Positions 1 through 8,091 of a stretch of DNA of 64,000 nt are shown here, piece by piece. Source of the stretch: Bradyrhizobium sp. RD5-C2. Its GTDB lineage: Bacteria; Pseudomonadota; Alphaproteobacteria; Rhizobiales; Xanthobacteraceae. The first letter of the stretch is position 1. The number at the start of each line of letters is the position of its first letter. The stretch lies in the NCBI RefSeq assembly GCF_019972155.1, contig NZ_BOVL01000059.1:218624-282623 (forward strand). Reading direction: 5' to 3'. The notes under the pieces are model-generated. The model saw only the letters and a list, made by a program, of their open reading frames with translations. It had not been told where the DNA came from and ran no database searches. The translations under genes were made by a program, and so were the position numbers.

Positions 1-138
1 CGGCGTGGCGGCGGTTATTCCGGCGGCTGGTCGGGCGGCGGTGGCGGCTGGAGCAGCGGCTCGAGCTCGAGCGACAGCGGTGGCTTCAGCGGCGGAGGCG
101 GCAGCTTCGGCGGCGGCGGCGCTTCGGGGAGCTGGTAG
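1..138 (+). CDS. C-terminal tail of a TPM-domain (YgcG-like) protein, partial
   Basis: Reading frame 1 runs open from the window edge to a TAG stop at 136-138. The 45 visible residues are almost only Gly, Ser, Trp and Phe, the low-complexity tail typical of YgcG-type TPM-domain membrane proteins. The next gene starts 4 bases later and encodes a TPM domain, so the two form a pair, as often seen in proteobacteria. The catalytic or binding part lies outside the window, so the family call rests on the tail and the neighbour. Confidence 0.65.
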   Translation, partial: RRGGGYSGGWSGGGGGWSSGSSSSDSGGFSGGGGSFGGGGASGSW

Positions 139-142
139 GCAT

Positions 143-640
143 ATGAGCATCAAGCGCATCGGCAAGCATCTGCTCGAACACCGCTGGCGCGTGCGGCGCG
201 AGTTTCCGCCGCGCGTGCTCAGCGCCATCGAGCAGGCGATCAAGGTCGGCGAGGCGACGCATTCCGGCCAGATCCGCTTCGTCGTCGAGGGCGCGCTCGA
301 CGGCGTGCCGCTGTTCCGCAATCAGCCGGCGCGGGAGCGGGCGCTCGACATATTCGCGCATCTGCGGATCTGGGACACCCATCATAACAACGGCGTTCTG
401 ATCTATCTTTTGCTCGCCGACCGCGACGTCGAGATCGTCGCCGATCGTGGCATCGATGCGAAGGTCGGCCACGTCGGTTGGGAAACGATTTGCCGCGCAA
501 TGGAAGCGGACTTTCGGGCAGGCCGGTTCGAGCAGGGCGTGATCAAAGGGATCGAGGCGGTGTCGCGGGAGCTCGCGCAGCATTTCCCGCACGTCGCCGG
601 CGGCCCGAACGAGCTGCCGGACAAGCCGGTGGTGATTTAA
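143..640 (+). CDS. TPM domain-containing protein (YgcG/TPM_phosphatase family)
   Basis: A 165-residue protein. The frame is open further upstream, but that stretch is the Gly-rich tail of the preceding gene read in another frame, so the ATG at 143 is chosen; it lies 4 bases after the previous stop. The sequence matches the TPM fold: an amphipathic N-terminal helix (EFPPRVLSAIEQAIK), a strand with a conserved GQIRFVVEGAL segment, and the central stretch with TRP-like DTHHNNGVLIYLLLADRDVEIVAD split over two strands. The domain is found in membrane-repair and photosystem-assembly proteins; some members have weak phosphatase activity. No signal peptide is visible, so it is probably a cytoplasmic partner of the upstream membrane-anchored paralogue. 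Confidence 0.8.
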   Translation: MSIKRIGKHLLEHRWRVRREFPPRVLSAIEQAIKVGEATHSGQIRFVVEGALDGVPLFRNQPARERALDIFAHLRIWDTHHNNGVLIYLLLADRDVEIVADRGIDAKVGHVGWETICRAMEADFRAGRFEQGVIKGIEAVSRELAQHFPHVAGGPNELPDKPVVI

Positions 641-670
641 GCGACCAACGATTTGGTCCGGTGGTCTTCA

Positions 671-828
671 TCCTCCCCTGGAGGGGGAGGATCGACGCGA
701 ATGCAATGAGCGGCGAGGTGGGGTGAAGGTCTCTCCGCGTGAACGCTGCCCGAGTGGAGAGATCACCCCACCTCGGTTCGCACTGCGCTGCGCTTCATGC
801 GAACCGATCCTCCCCCTCCAGGGGAGGA
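671..828. repeat. Nested palindromic intergenic element, copy 1
   Basis: A perfect 24-bp inverted repeat (671-694 with 805-828) encloses a second inverted repeat (715-724 with 765-774, GAGGTGGGGT/ACCCCACCTC). A related element lies at 10044-10224. It sits between the convergent TPM gene and a GST gene, so its transcript hairpin could end both messages. Such elements are common between Bradyrhizobium genes. Confidence 0.85.
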
Positions 829-839
829 TAAGAAGAGCC

Positions 840-1454
840 CTACGCCTTCACCGACGGCCGCGCGCCGACGCGGTTGAACCAGACCACGATGTTGGCGTTC
901 GACTGGTCCAGCGGCTGGCCGACCTGGTTGCCGAAATCGAGCCAGCAATAGAGCAGCATGTCGGCGAGCGTGAAGCGCTTGCCGCAGATGTAGTCGCGGC
1001 CGTCGGCCATCTGGTTATCAAGCCATTTGATGCGGTTGGCGGCGATCATCTTCAGCCCGGGCGAGGCCTCGGGCGCGACCGGAATGCGCTTCTCGAAGAA
1101 TTTCAGCGCCTCGCCGAAGCGATAGCCGTTGGCGAGCGGCTCGGCGATGTTGAGATCGACGCGGCGCGTCCACATCCGGCACTCCGCGCGCTCTTCCGGC
1201 GTGGTGCCGATCATCGCGGGCGAGGGGTGCTTCTCCTCGAGATATTCGCAGATCGCCGTGATCTCCGAGAGGTAGTTGCCGCAGTCGAGCTCGAGCGCCG
1301 GCATCTGGCCGTGCGGATTGCGCTTCAGATGCGCTTCCTCGCGGTTCTCGCCCTTGCGCAGGTCGACGGCCTCCTTGGGTATCTCGATGCCCTTCTCCGC
1401 CATGAACATGCGCACGATGCGCGGATTGGGTCCGATCGAGTCGTAAAGCTTCAT
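840..1454 (-). CDS. Glutathione S-transferase family protein
   Basis: A 204-residue protein with an N-terminal thioredoxin-like domain (MKLYDSIGPNPRIVRMF), the cis-proline segment MPALE near residue 54, and the SEITAICEYL segment that in GSTs contacts the gamma-glutamyl group of glutathione. An all-helical C-terminal domain follows. The start is the ATG at 1454, preceded on the minus strand by GGGAGCGAGG. The frame extends upstream but without family similarity. It is the last gene of a minus-strand run (cNMP-binding protein, MBL hydrolase, MHS transporter). It may detoxify electrophiles; the substrate cannot be told from sequence. Confidence 0.88.
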   Translation of the reverse strand: MKLYDSIGPNPRIVRMFMAEKGIEIPKEAVDLRKGENREEAHLKRNPHGQMPALELDCGNYLSEITAICEYLEEKHPSPAMIGTTPEERAECRMWTRRVDLNIAEPLANGYRFGEALKFFEKRIPVAPEASPGLKMIAANRIKWLDNQMADGRDYICGKRFTLADMLLYCWLDFGNQVGQPLDQSNANIVVWFNRVGARPSVKA

Positions 1455-1557
1455 GGTCCTCGCTCCCTGTTCTTCAGCGTTGTTGTTGCCGTTGTTGAAC
1501 AGGCCACGCGCGGATTTGTCAAATGCAGCGGCGTATGTGCGGTCGCGCACGTGGAGA

Positions 1558-2871
1558 TCATTGCGCCGGTTGAGTTGCGATCCCCGGCACGGACGGCCGC
1601 CCGCGATAGACCGCCAGACCCACGAGACCCACTGCCGCGGCGAACAGGATGTAGTAGACGGGAGCAGCCTTGTCGCCCGTCGCCTGGACCAGCCAGGTGT
1701 TGATGAACGGCGCCAGTCCGCCGAACAGCATCACGGCGAGATTGTACATCAGCGATGCTCCGGTCGAGCGCACGCCGACGGGAAATATCTCGGTCATGAA
1801 GGCCGGCATCGGCCCGGCCAGGGCGCCGAGCAGGACTGCGACGATCTGCAACTGCCAGAGGTTCGCGGTGGTCGGGGCGGCGACGAGCCGCTGCAGGATC
1901 ACATAGAACAGCAGGCTGTAGACGATCAGCGCCGGAACGAGCACTGCGCGGCGACCGATCCGGTCGGAGAGCGCGCCGCTGGCCACCGCCACCGCCGCAT
2001 TGATGAGGCTGACGACGAGCAGGCCGAGCTGTGCATTCAGGATCGGCAGCTTCAGCTCGGCGACCGCATAGGTCGGCAGAAAGATCGCGTTGACATAATT
2101 GATCGCCGTACCGGCCGCGATCAGGCAGAACGAGGCAATCAACTCGCGTGGATGTTCGGAGAACAATTGGCCGAGCGTGGTCTGCTTGCTCGGCTGCGCC
2201 GTCGCAGCCTTCTCGGCAAGATACGCCTTGAATTCGGGTGACTCGTCGCACCGTTGGCGCAAGTACCATCCCGTCGGCCCGATCAGAATGCCGAGGATGA
2301 ACGGCACGCGCCAGCCCCAGCTCGCGAAGGCGTCGGGCGTCAGGCCGAGATTGAGACCGATCGCCATCGCGGCACCAAGGCCGAATGCCAGCGACTGCGA
2401 CACCATCTGGAACGAGCCGTAGAAGCCGCGCCGGCCGGGCGGCGCGAATTCGATCAGCATCGCGCTGGCGCTGCCGAACTCGCCGCCGGCGGAAAAGCCC
2501 TGGATCAGCCGCGCCAGCAGCAGCAACAGCGGCGCTGCGATTCCGATCGCGCCGTAGGTCGGCAGCAAGCCGAGCAGGCCGGTGCCGACAGCCATCAGCG
2601 ATATCATCACGACCAGCGCCTTCTTGCGGCCGTGCTTGTCGGCATAGAGCCCGAACACCAGGCCACCCAACGGCCGGGCCGCAAAGGCGATCCCGAATGT
2701 CGCGAAGGTCAGCAGCAGCGACGAATGCGGATTGTCCGCCGGAAAGAACAGCTTGCTCAGGATGCCGGCGAACAGGCCAAAAACGGTGAAGTCGAACCAT
2801 TCGAGCGCGTTGCCGATCGTGGAGGAGATCACCACCCGGCGGCGCATCTGCGCCATCGTGTCAGCCTGCAT
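1558..2871 (-). CDS. MFS transporter, metabolite:H+ symporter (MHS) family
   Basis: A 437-residue inner-membrane protein with about 12 hydrophobic segments. The N-terminal SSTIGNALEWFDFTVFG block and the loop GLYADKHGRKKALV (motif A) are hallmarks of the MHS branch (ProP, KgtP, ShiA relatives), which carry organic acids or osmolytes with protons. The start is set at the ATG at 2871 because GGGGAGG lies 8 bases before it; in-frame ATGs at 2907 and 2919 have poorer ribosome sites. It lies 121 bases after the MBL hydrolase gene and is probably cotranscribed. The likely substrate is a carboxylate, by family only. Confidence 0.88.
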   Translation of the reverse strand: MQADTMAQMRRRVVISSTIGNALEWFDFTVFGLFAGILSKLFFPADNPHSSLLLTFATFGIAFAARPLGGLVFGLYADKHGRKKALVVMISLMAVGTGLLGLLPTYGAIGIAAPLLLLLARLIQGFSAGGEFGSASAMLIEFAPPGRRGFYGSFQMVSQSLAFGLGAAMAIGLNLGLTPDAFASWGWRVPFILGILIGPTGWYLRQRCDESPEFKAYLAEKAATAQPSKQTTLGQLFSEHPRELIASFCLIAAGTAINYVNAIFLPTYAVAELKLPILNAQLGLLVVSLINAAVAVASGALSDRIGRRAVLVPALIVYSLLFYVILQRLVAAPTTANLWQLQIVAVLLGALAGPMPAFMTEIFPVGVRSTGASLMYNLAVMLFGGLAPFINTWLVQATGDKAAPVYYILFAAAVGLVGLAVYRGRPSVPGIATQPAQ

Positions 2872-2992
2872 TGGTTTTGCCTCCCCGCTGTCGGCAACGG
2901 CTTGCATCGCCGAGCCCATGATTTTTGTCGTTGAGCCGATCCTAGTGCAAAGTGATGGCGGGCCACAACGGGCGGCTTGCCGGGGCCGAGCG

Positions 2993-3802
2993 TCAATCGT
3001 CGAGCTTGTTGAGATCGCGCACCGACTGCATGATCGGCTCGAAATTCGACCGCGCATCGAGCGCGTCGAACAACTGCGCGGTGTCCTCGAGGAGGGCATG
3101 CGAGCGCTGGAGCGCGATCCGCACGTCGTCCTGCGGCGTGTCGGACAGCCGGCCATGACCCGACAGCAGGATCTTCGAATTGAGGCCCTTCAGCCGCTCC
3201 AGCGACTGGATGTAGTCGGCAATCGAGCCGGAGCCGAACACGCCGCCCATCACGCCGCCGGGCATCAGCGTGTCGGCGGCGAACAACAGCCCCTTGTCCT
3301 GATCGAACAGCGAGATGCAGGCCGAGGTGTGGCCCGGCGTGTACATCACGTTGAGACGGAAATTGCCGAGGTCGATCAGATTGCCTTCCTCGAGCCAGAT
3401 GTCGATGTCGATCGGCACGTTCGGCTCGTTGAACATCTTGCGCAGCATCGAGAAGTCGTCGCGCAGCATGATCTTGTTGGCGGCGAGCCGGTGCGCGGCG
3501 ATGTAGGCTGAGCCATGGAAATGATAGGCCGCGCCGATATGATCGAGATGCTCGTGGCTCAGCACCACCATGTCGATCATCCCCGGCGTTATGCCGAGAT
3601 GGTCGAGACAGGCGACCAGCGACGGATAGTTGGTCGACAGTCCGACGTCGATCATGATGGTGCGCTTGCTGCCGCGCACGAGATAGGCGTTCGCCGCGCG
3701 GTTCTTGAAGCGGATCTGGTAGACGTCGTCGGCCGCCTGGATCAGCGTGGCGACGTCGGCCTCGAACAGCGTCTTGAACGGGCTCGGCTTGCGCTCGCTC
3801 AT
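2993..3802 (-). CDS. MBL-fold metallo-hydrolase
   Basis: A 269-residue protein with the metal motif HEHLDH at residues 83-88, a downstream TPGHT (third His) and a FAADTLMPGG segment with the bridging Asp. It is a cytoplasmic metallo-beta-lactamase-fold hydrolase without a signal peptide; substrates in this fold range from thioesters to lactones. Its ATG overlaps the stop of the upstream cyclic-nucleotide-binding gene (ATGA, 3799-3802), so the two are translationally coupled. This is a notable pairing of a cNMP sensor and a hydrolase. The substrate is unknown. Confidence 0.87.
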   Translation of the reverse strand: MSERKPSPFKTLFEADVATLIQAADDVYQIRFKNRAANAYLVRGSKRTIMIDVGLSTNYPSLVACLDHLGITPGMIDMVVLSHEHLDHIGAAYHFHGSAYIAAHRLAANKIMLRDDFSMLRKMFNEPNVPIDIDIWLEEGNLIDLGNFRLNVMYTPGHTSACISLFDQDKGLLFAADTLMPGGVMGGVFGSGSIADYIQSLERLKGLNSKILLSGHGRLSDTPQDDVRIALQRSHALLEDTAQLFDALDARSNFEPIMQSVRDLNKLDD

Positions 3803-4173
3803 GGGGTGGCCGCCGCTCGGTAGGTGACGGCGTTGGATGCGCGCAGGCGTTTCGAGAGCGCATCCATCACCATCAGCGCGAAGGCTGGCTGCTGGCTGAC
3901 CAGATAGACGAAGCGGGCGTGGTTGATCCGCATCACCCGCGTCGCGGGCGCGGAGGCAATCGCGGTTGCGGAGCGCGCCGAGCCGTCGATCACGGCCATC
4001 TCGCCGAAAAACTCGCCCTTGCCGAGGCTGACGATGACCGTCTTGTTTCCGCCATCGGTCTTGGCGATGTCGACGGTGCCGTCGAGCACGACAAACAGCT
4101 CGCGGCCGGTCGAGCCTTCCTCAAAAATGACGTCATCGACATCAAATTCGTTGATGCACTTCTCGATCGTCAT
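3799..4173 (-). CDS. Single-domain cyclic nucleotide-binding protein
   Basis: A 124-residue protein that is essentially one cNMP-binding domain. The phosphate-binding cassette is intact: GEFFGEMAVIDGSARSATA, including the Glu and the Arg that hold the ribose and cyclic phosphate in CAP and PKA domains. No HTH follows, so it is not a CRP-type transcription factor. The ATG at 4173 has AGGAG upstream; the longer frame has no family support. It overlaps the MBL hydrolase gene by 4 bases. It may act as a small cAMP or cGMP sensor controlling its partner; two adenylate cyclases are also encoded in this window. Confidence 0.85.
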   Translation of the reverse strand: MTIEKCINEFDVDDVIFEEGSTGRELFVVLDGTVDIAKTDGGNKTVIVSLGKGEFFGEMAVIDGSARSATAIASAPATRVMRINHARFVYLVSQQPAFALMVMDALSKRLRASNAVTYRAAATP

Positions 4174-4383
4174 GGCGCTCTCCTGCCTTCTGGCTGGAAG
4201 ACGGCGGTATGTTAGTCGGGAAAACGCCGCGCGCAAACGGAGCTGACGCAGATTGCCGCATGGCAACATCGCCCAAATCCGGCCCGGAAAACTCCCTAAA
4301 ATTTAGGTAATGGCGGCGTGGGGTAACCATTTCGCAAGCAATAAAAGTTACCGAATTGTCAACCCAGTCTGGAGACTTTGAAC

Positions 4384-5433
4384 GTGAGTGAGCAGCAGAG
4401 CGAGCCGGTCAGCGGTCAAGCCGGCGCCGAGACGGCGGCGAAGAGCGAGCCCGTGGTGGCGGCGGCCGGTGTCGAGGCTCCCAGGCTTGCGCCCGAGCAG
4501 GAAGAGACCTCGCCAAAGGCCGACGCGCCCAGGATGGACGCGCCGAAGGTTGAATCCCCGAAGGCTGAGCCCTCCCGGCTCGATCCCATGATTGAGGCCA
4601 AGATCGACGCGAAGATCGAGCCGACCAACATGGACGTGCCCAAGGTCGAGACCGGCAAGCGGGAAGAGCCGCGTTTCCCGGGCAAGCTGATGATCATGGC
4701 GCCCGGTGACCGGACCTGGGACCACGAGGCATCCGCCTCCGAGCAGGGCGCCAAGACAGCAGGCAAACCGGCCGGCACGCGCCGGTTCGGGGCCATGGCC
4801 GCCGTGATTGCGCTGGCGACCGTGGCAGGGGCCATCGGCGGCGCGCTCGCGACCGCCGGGCTCGGCCATCTCGCCGCGCCCGCCGCTGCCTCCGTCAGGG
4901 ATGTGGCTGCCAACGACGGTGCCAAGGACGCTGCCGCCAAGGAAGCGGCCGACGCCGCGCTCGCCCGGATCGAATCCGAGATCACGGCGCTCAAGGCCAG
5001 CGTGGAGCAGACCGCCAAGGCCGGCCAGGCCCAGTTCAGCAAGGCCAGCGACCGGATCGAGAAGGTCGAGAAGGCCCAGGCCGAGCCGATCGCCAAGCTC
5101 AACAAGCTCAGCGAGACCGTCGATAAGCTCCGCGCCCCGCAGACGGCCGTCGCTGCCACGACGCCGGCCCGCGAGGTGACCGGCTCGATCCCGCCGGCGA
5201 CTGCCGCGGCAGCACCGGCCGCCCCCAGGCCGGAGGTCGGCCGTATGCCGGTGGTCGACGGCTGGTCGCTGCGCGACGTCGGCAATGGCGGCGCACTGAT
5301 CGAAGGCCGCGGCGGCATCTACGAGGTTTACGCCGGCGATCCCATCCCCGGCCTCGGCCGCGTCGACGCGATCCGCAAGCAGGACGGCCGTTGGGTGGTG
5401 GTCACCAGCAAAGGCTTGATCGTCTCCCGCTGA
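4384..5433 (+). CDS. Hypothetical membrane-anchored coiled-coil protein
   Basis: A 349-residue protein of no assigned function. Residues 1-130 are disordered and rich in Ala, Pro, Glu and Lys, with loose repeats (PKVE, PKAE, AKIDAKIEP). One transmembrane segment spans about residues 137-160. A charged Ala/Lys/Glu coiled coil covers about 185-255, then a Pro/Ala linker and a small C-terminal domain (about 290-349, with GNGGALIEGRGGIYEVYAGD split around Gly turns). The layout suggests an inner-membrane protein with a periplasmic coiled coil. GTG at 4384 is the start because GGAG (4371-4374) lies 9 bases before it; a TTG at 4378 is too close. A terminator follows. Confidence 0.78.
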   Translation: MSEQQSEPVSGQAGAETAAKSEPVVAAAGVEAPRLAPEQEETSPKADAPRMDAPKVESPKAEPSRLDPMIEAKIDAKIEPTNMDVPKVETGKREEPRFPGKLMIMAPGDRTWDHEASASEQGAKTAGKPAGTRRFGAMAAVIALATVAGAIGGALATAGLGHLAAPAAASVRDVAANDGAKDAAAKEAADAALARIESEITALKASVEQTAKAGQAQFSKASDRIEKVEKAQAEPIAKLNKLSETVDKLRAPQTAVAATTPAREVTGSIPPATAAAAPAAPRPEVGRMPVVDGWSLRDVGNGGALIEGRGGIYEVYAGDPIPGLGRVDAIRKQDGRWVVVTSKGLIVSR

Positions 5434-5454
5434 TCTGCGAAACGCGACGATACC

Positions 5455-5488
5455 AAGGCGCTTCACCGCGATGTGAAGCGCCTTTTTT
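5455..5488 (+). terminator. Rho-independent terminator
   Basis: A perfect 12-bp stem (5455-5466, AAGGCGCTTCAC, pairing with 5473-5484) has a 6-base loop and runs into a T tract. It begins 21 bases after the coiled-coil protein gene. Confidence 0.92.
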
Positions 5489-5523
5489 CTTGAATAGGGT
5501 TTGCCGTGCGGTGTTAGTGGGGC

Positions 5524-7071
5524 ATGAGCCGCGTGCTGAAATGCCTCCTGGTGATGTCCGTTCTGCTCGGTGGCGCCGTGCCCGCACGCGCAGCGGATGA
5601 TCGCGCGCTCGAGCGCGGCGCGGCGGTGATCGATCCCGCGATCCTGCGCGAGCTCGATCATGACCGCTTTGGCCTCGGCCGGATGCTCTCGCCGGAACGT
5701 TCCGCCGACACGCCGCTGTCGAACCGCGATCTGTTCGGGTTGCCTGCGATGGTGCCGGTGCGCGAGGCGCTCGATCGCGAGTTCAATGGCTATGTCGCGA
5801 AGCACGAGGCAGGCCTGCCGAACGAGAGCATCGGCGTCGGCGACGGCTTTGCGTTCCAGCTGTTCGATCGCGGGCTGTTTGAATCCGCTGACGTTCGCTT
5901 CGTGCTGTCAGGCATCGTCAACCGCATGGATCGCGCCTATGTGGCGCCGAAAGATTGCGGCGAGATCCGGCTGATCTATCGGCTGACCCGCACCGACGTG
6001 CCGCTGATCGGCGAGAACGCGGTGTCGCAGCGGCTGCCGATGACGCTGAACCTGGTGCTGAAGGCAAAGGGCGACGGCAACGACGTGTCGCTGACCTGCC
6101 GCGACCTCGCGCGGCGCTGGCTCGCGACCGCAAGCGCACCGCCGGCGATGGACAGGCTGTTCGGCAAGGACGGCCCGCTCGACCTGATCGATGCCCGGAA
6201 TATCGACCGCATCGAGACCAATCTGCAGATCGCTCACGCGCCGAAATCCGCGGTGCGCGACTTCCGCACCGACTATCTCCTGAAAGTGTTCGACTATGAT
6301 GGCACGACAAAACGCTTTGCCGAGGCGCCGCTGGAGAACCAGATCGATCGCGATCGCATTCTGGCCGACGAGGCGCTGAAGCGCGACTTCAAGGCATGGC
6401 TGCTGGATCCCAGGCATTTTGCCGAGCTCGATCGCGGCACCCTGCTGATCCCCGATCGCTTCCTTGCAACCGGCGCGGTCGCACCGACGCCGACCGGTTT
6501 CGACGTCAGCGCTTTGGAGCCTGAGTTCGGGATGGTGCAGGGCGAGGGGACGGCCGGCCCGGCGGTGTTCTCGGAAGGTGACGTGGTCGGCGCATTGCAG
6601 AAGGCCGCGGCGGACGGGACGAATCTGCAAAACATCAAGTCGCTGGCCGGCTTCGAGCGCCGCCTCAACGACGTCACCTGCGCCGGCTGCCACCAGACCC
6701 GCGGCATTGGCGGCTTCCATTTCCCCGGCGTCGACTGGATGGCGGCAAAGCCGTCGAACTCCACCGTGGTGCCAGCCTCGCCGCATTTCTTCGCCGATCA
6801 ACCTCGCCGCCGCGACATCCTCACAAGCTTCCGCGACGGCAAGGCGCCGGACTTCTCGCGCGGCTTCTCCAACCGGCCGCAGTTGCGCGCCAGCGCCGAG
6901 CTTGCCGGTACCGAATACAGCGATGGCTGGGGCGCACACTGCTATCTGCCGGGCGAAAGGCCGGCCGAGACCGACCGCAGCTTTCGCGGCTGGACCTGCG
7001 CCGAGGGCCTCGCCTGCCAGGTCGCGGGGAAGACCTCCCGCATGGGCATGTGCTTCGTGAAGGGGCGGTGA
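5524..7071 (+). CDS. Secreted hypothetical protein with a CxxCH haem-type motif
   Basis: A 515-residue protein with a clear Sec signal peptide (hydrophobic core at residues 4-20, cleavage near ARA-A at 21-24). A single CAGCH motif at residues 386-390 is the covalent haem c attachment signature, in the context DVTCAGCHQTRG. No second CxxCH is visible. The rest has no domain I recognise. The C-terminal part contains further Cys (AHCYLP, GWTCAEGLACQ, GMCFVKG) that could form disulfides. The likely location is the periplasm. No strong ribosome site precedes the ATG at 5524, so the start is less certain, but the signal peptide begins there. Confidence 0.8.
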   Translation: MSRVLKCLLVMSVLLGGAVPARAADDRALERGAAVIDPAILRELDHDRFGLGRMLSPERSADTPLSNRDLFGLPAMVPVREALDREFNGYVAKHEAGLPNESIGVGDGFAFQLFDRGLFESADVRFVLSGIVNRMDRAYVAPKDCGEIRLIYRLTRTDVPLIGENAVSQRLPMTLNLVLKAKGDGNDVSLTCRDLARRWLATASAPPAMDRLFGKDGPLDLIDARNIDRIETNLQIAHAPKSAVRDFRTDYLLKVFDYDGTTKRFAEAPLENQIDRDRILADEALKRDFKAWLLDPRHFAELDRGTLLIPDRFLATGAVAPTPTGFDVSALEPEFGMVQGEGTAGPAVFSEGDVVGALQKAAADGTNLQNIKSLAGFERRLNDVTCAGCHQTRGIGGFHFPGVDWMAAKPSNSTVVPASPHFFADQPRRRDILTSFRDGKAPDFSRGFSNRPQLRASAELAGTEYSDGWGAHCYLPGERPAETDRSFRGWTCAEGLACQVAGKTSRMGMCFVKGR

Positions 7072-7171
7072 TTCCAGCCGGAACCGAAGCGGCTGCGCGT
7101 CATTATTTGATGCTACATTGTGGTTCGCGACCACGACCCGAACAGCCCAGCCCTTGAGCGGAGACCGGCCG

Positions 7172-7336
7172 ATGAGTGCTCCCGAGCAGGACAAGCAGCG
7201 CAACCGCGAGATCGCGGCCAACGAGGCCGAGCGTCAGGCGGTGAGCGCCGTCCGCGTCAGCAGCTGGGCGATCGGGCTCGCGGTCATCATCGGCATTATC
7301 GTTGTGGCCGTTGTCTGGTCCTGGTTGAAGCGCTGA
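7172..7336 (+). CDS. Small single-pass membrane protein
   Basis: A 54-residue protein. The N-terminal half is charged and polar (rich in Glu, Gln, Arg, Asn) and the C-terminal half is one transmembrane helix (about residues 29-50, ending VVWSWLKR). The ATG at 7172 has CGGAG upstream. No family is recognised. It points towards the GST gene at 7342-7986, which is on the other strand, with only 5 bases between the two stops. Confidence 0.68.
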   Translation: MSAPEQDKQRNREIAANEAERQAVSAVRVSSWAIGLAVIIGIIVVAVVWSWLKR

Positions 7337-7341
7337 TTTTC

Positions 7342-7986
7342 CTACACATAGTGCTTCAGGCGCGGGCCGGGCAGCAGGTCATAGGCCGATTTCCAGCCGG
7401 GCAGGGCGGCGATGCGGCCGAGCCAGGCGCTGATGTTGGGATGGCTGGTCGCAAAATCGTAGTCGGTCTCGTCGCCGGGATAATGCAGATAGGCCATCAT
7501 CGAGAAATCCGACACCGTCGGCCGCTCTCCGATCATGAAGGCGTTGTTGCCGACGTGCTGGTCGAGAATGCCGAGGAAGTCGTCGAGCCGCGCGCGAAAA
7601 TGCTTCAGCACCTTCGGATCGGCTGACGCCGTGAAGGTGCGCATGAAGCGATAGGTCGCCATGTAGCCGGAGAGCTTCTGGTTGTCCCAGAACAGCCAGC
7701 GCAGCAGCTCGAACTTCTCCGCCGGCGTTTCGCCGCCGAATTTTCCGTATTGCTCGGCAAGCTGCAGCAGGATCGGCGCGGTCTGGGTGCGGCGCTCACC
7801 GTCGACCTCGAGCACCGGAATCTCGCCCATCTCGTTGACGGTGGCGCGCCATTGCGCGGTCCGGGTCATGCCGCCGCCAAAATCGGTCCACACCGGCTCG
7901 AACGTCTTGCCGCACAGCGTGAGCATCAGCGCGAGCTTGTAGCTGTTGCCGGATTCCGGGAAGTAATGCAGGCGGTAACGGGGCAT
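7342..7986 (-). CDS. Glutathione S-transferase family protein
   Basis: A 214-residue GST. The N-terminal thioredoxin-like domain starts RLHYFPESGNSYKLALML, with the cis-Pro segment IPVLEVDG and the TAPILLQLAEQYG segment that binds glutathione. The C-terminal helical domain carries the N-capping/hydrophobic-staple-like stretch GERPTVSDFSMMAYL. It is divergent from a TetR-family regulator, and the 105-bp region between them has a perfect 9-2-9 palindrome, so it is likely under that regulator's control. It is a second GST, distinct from the one at 840-1454. Confidence 0.88.
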   Translation of the reverse strand: MPRYRLHYFPESGNSYKLALMLTLCGKTFEPVWTDFGGGMTRTAQWRATVNEMGEIPVLEVDGERRTQTAPILLQLAEQYGKFGGETPAEKFELLRWLFWDNQKLSGYMATYRFMRTFTASADPKVLKHFRARLDDFLGILDQHVGNNAFMIGERPTVSDFSMMAYLHYPGDETDYDFATSHPNISAWLGRIAALPGWKSAYDLLPGPRLKHYV

Positions 7987-8040
7987 CGTCGAGGTCCTCA
8001 GATGCTTGTCGATTTACTCGACGATACGTATATTCCGCAA

Positions 8041-8060
8041 AACAGAACATTTGTTCTGTT
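8041..8060. promoter_or_regulatory. Palindromic operator between GST and tetR genes
   Basis: AACAGAACA, 2 bases, TGTTCTGTT: a perfect 9-2-9 inverted repeat in the divergent intergenic region, 55 bp from the GST start and 32 bp from the tetR start. Position and symmetry suit a TetR-type dimer that represses both genes. Confidence 0.75.
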
Positions 8061-8091
8061 GATTCTGCATGGCAGGACTGAGCGGCAATCG

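Noticed and set aside
4348..5805. Open frame of about 485 codons on the minus strand
   Set aside because: Antisense to the coiled-coil protein gene and crosses the strong terminator at 5455-5488.
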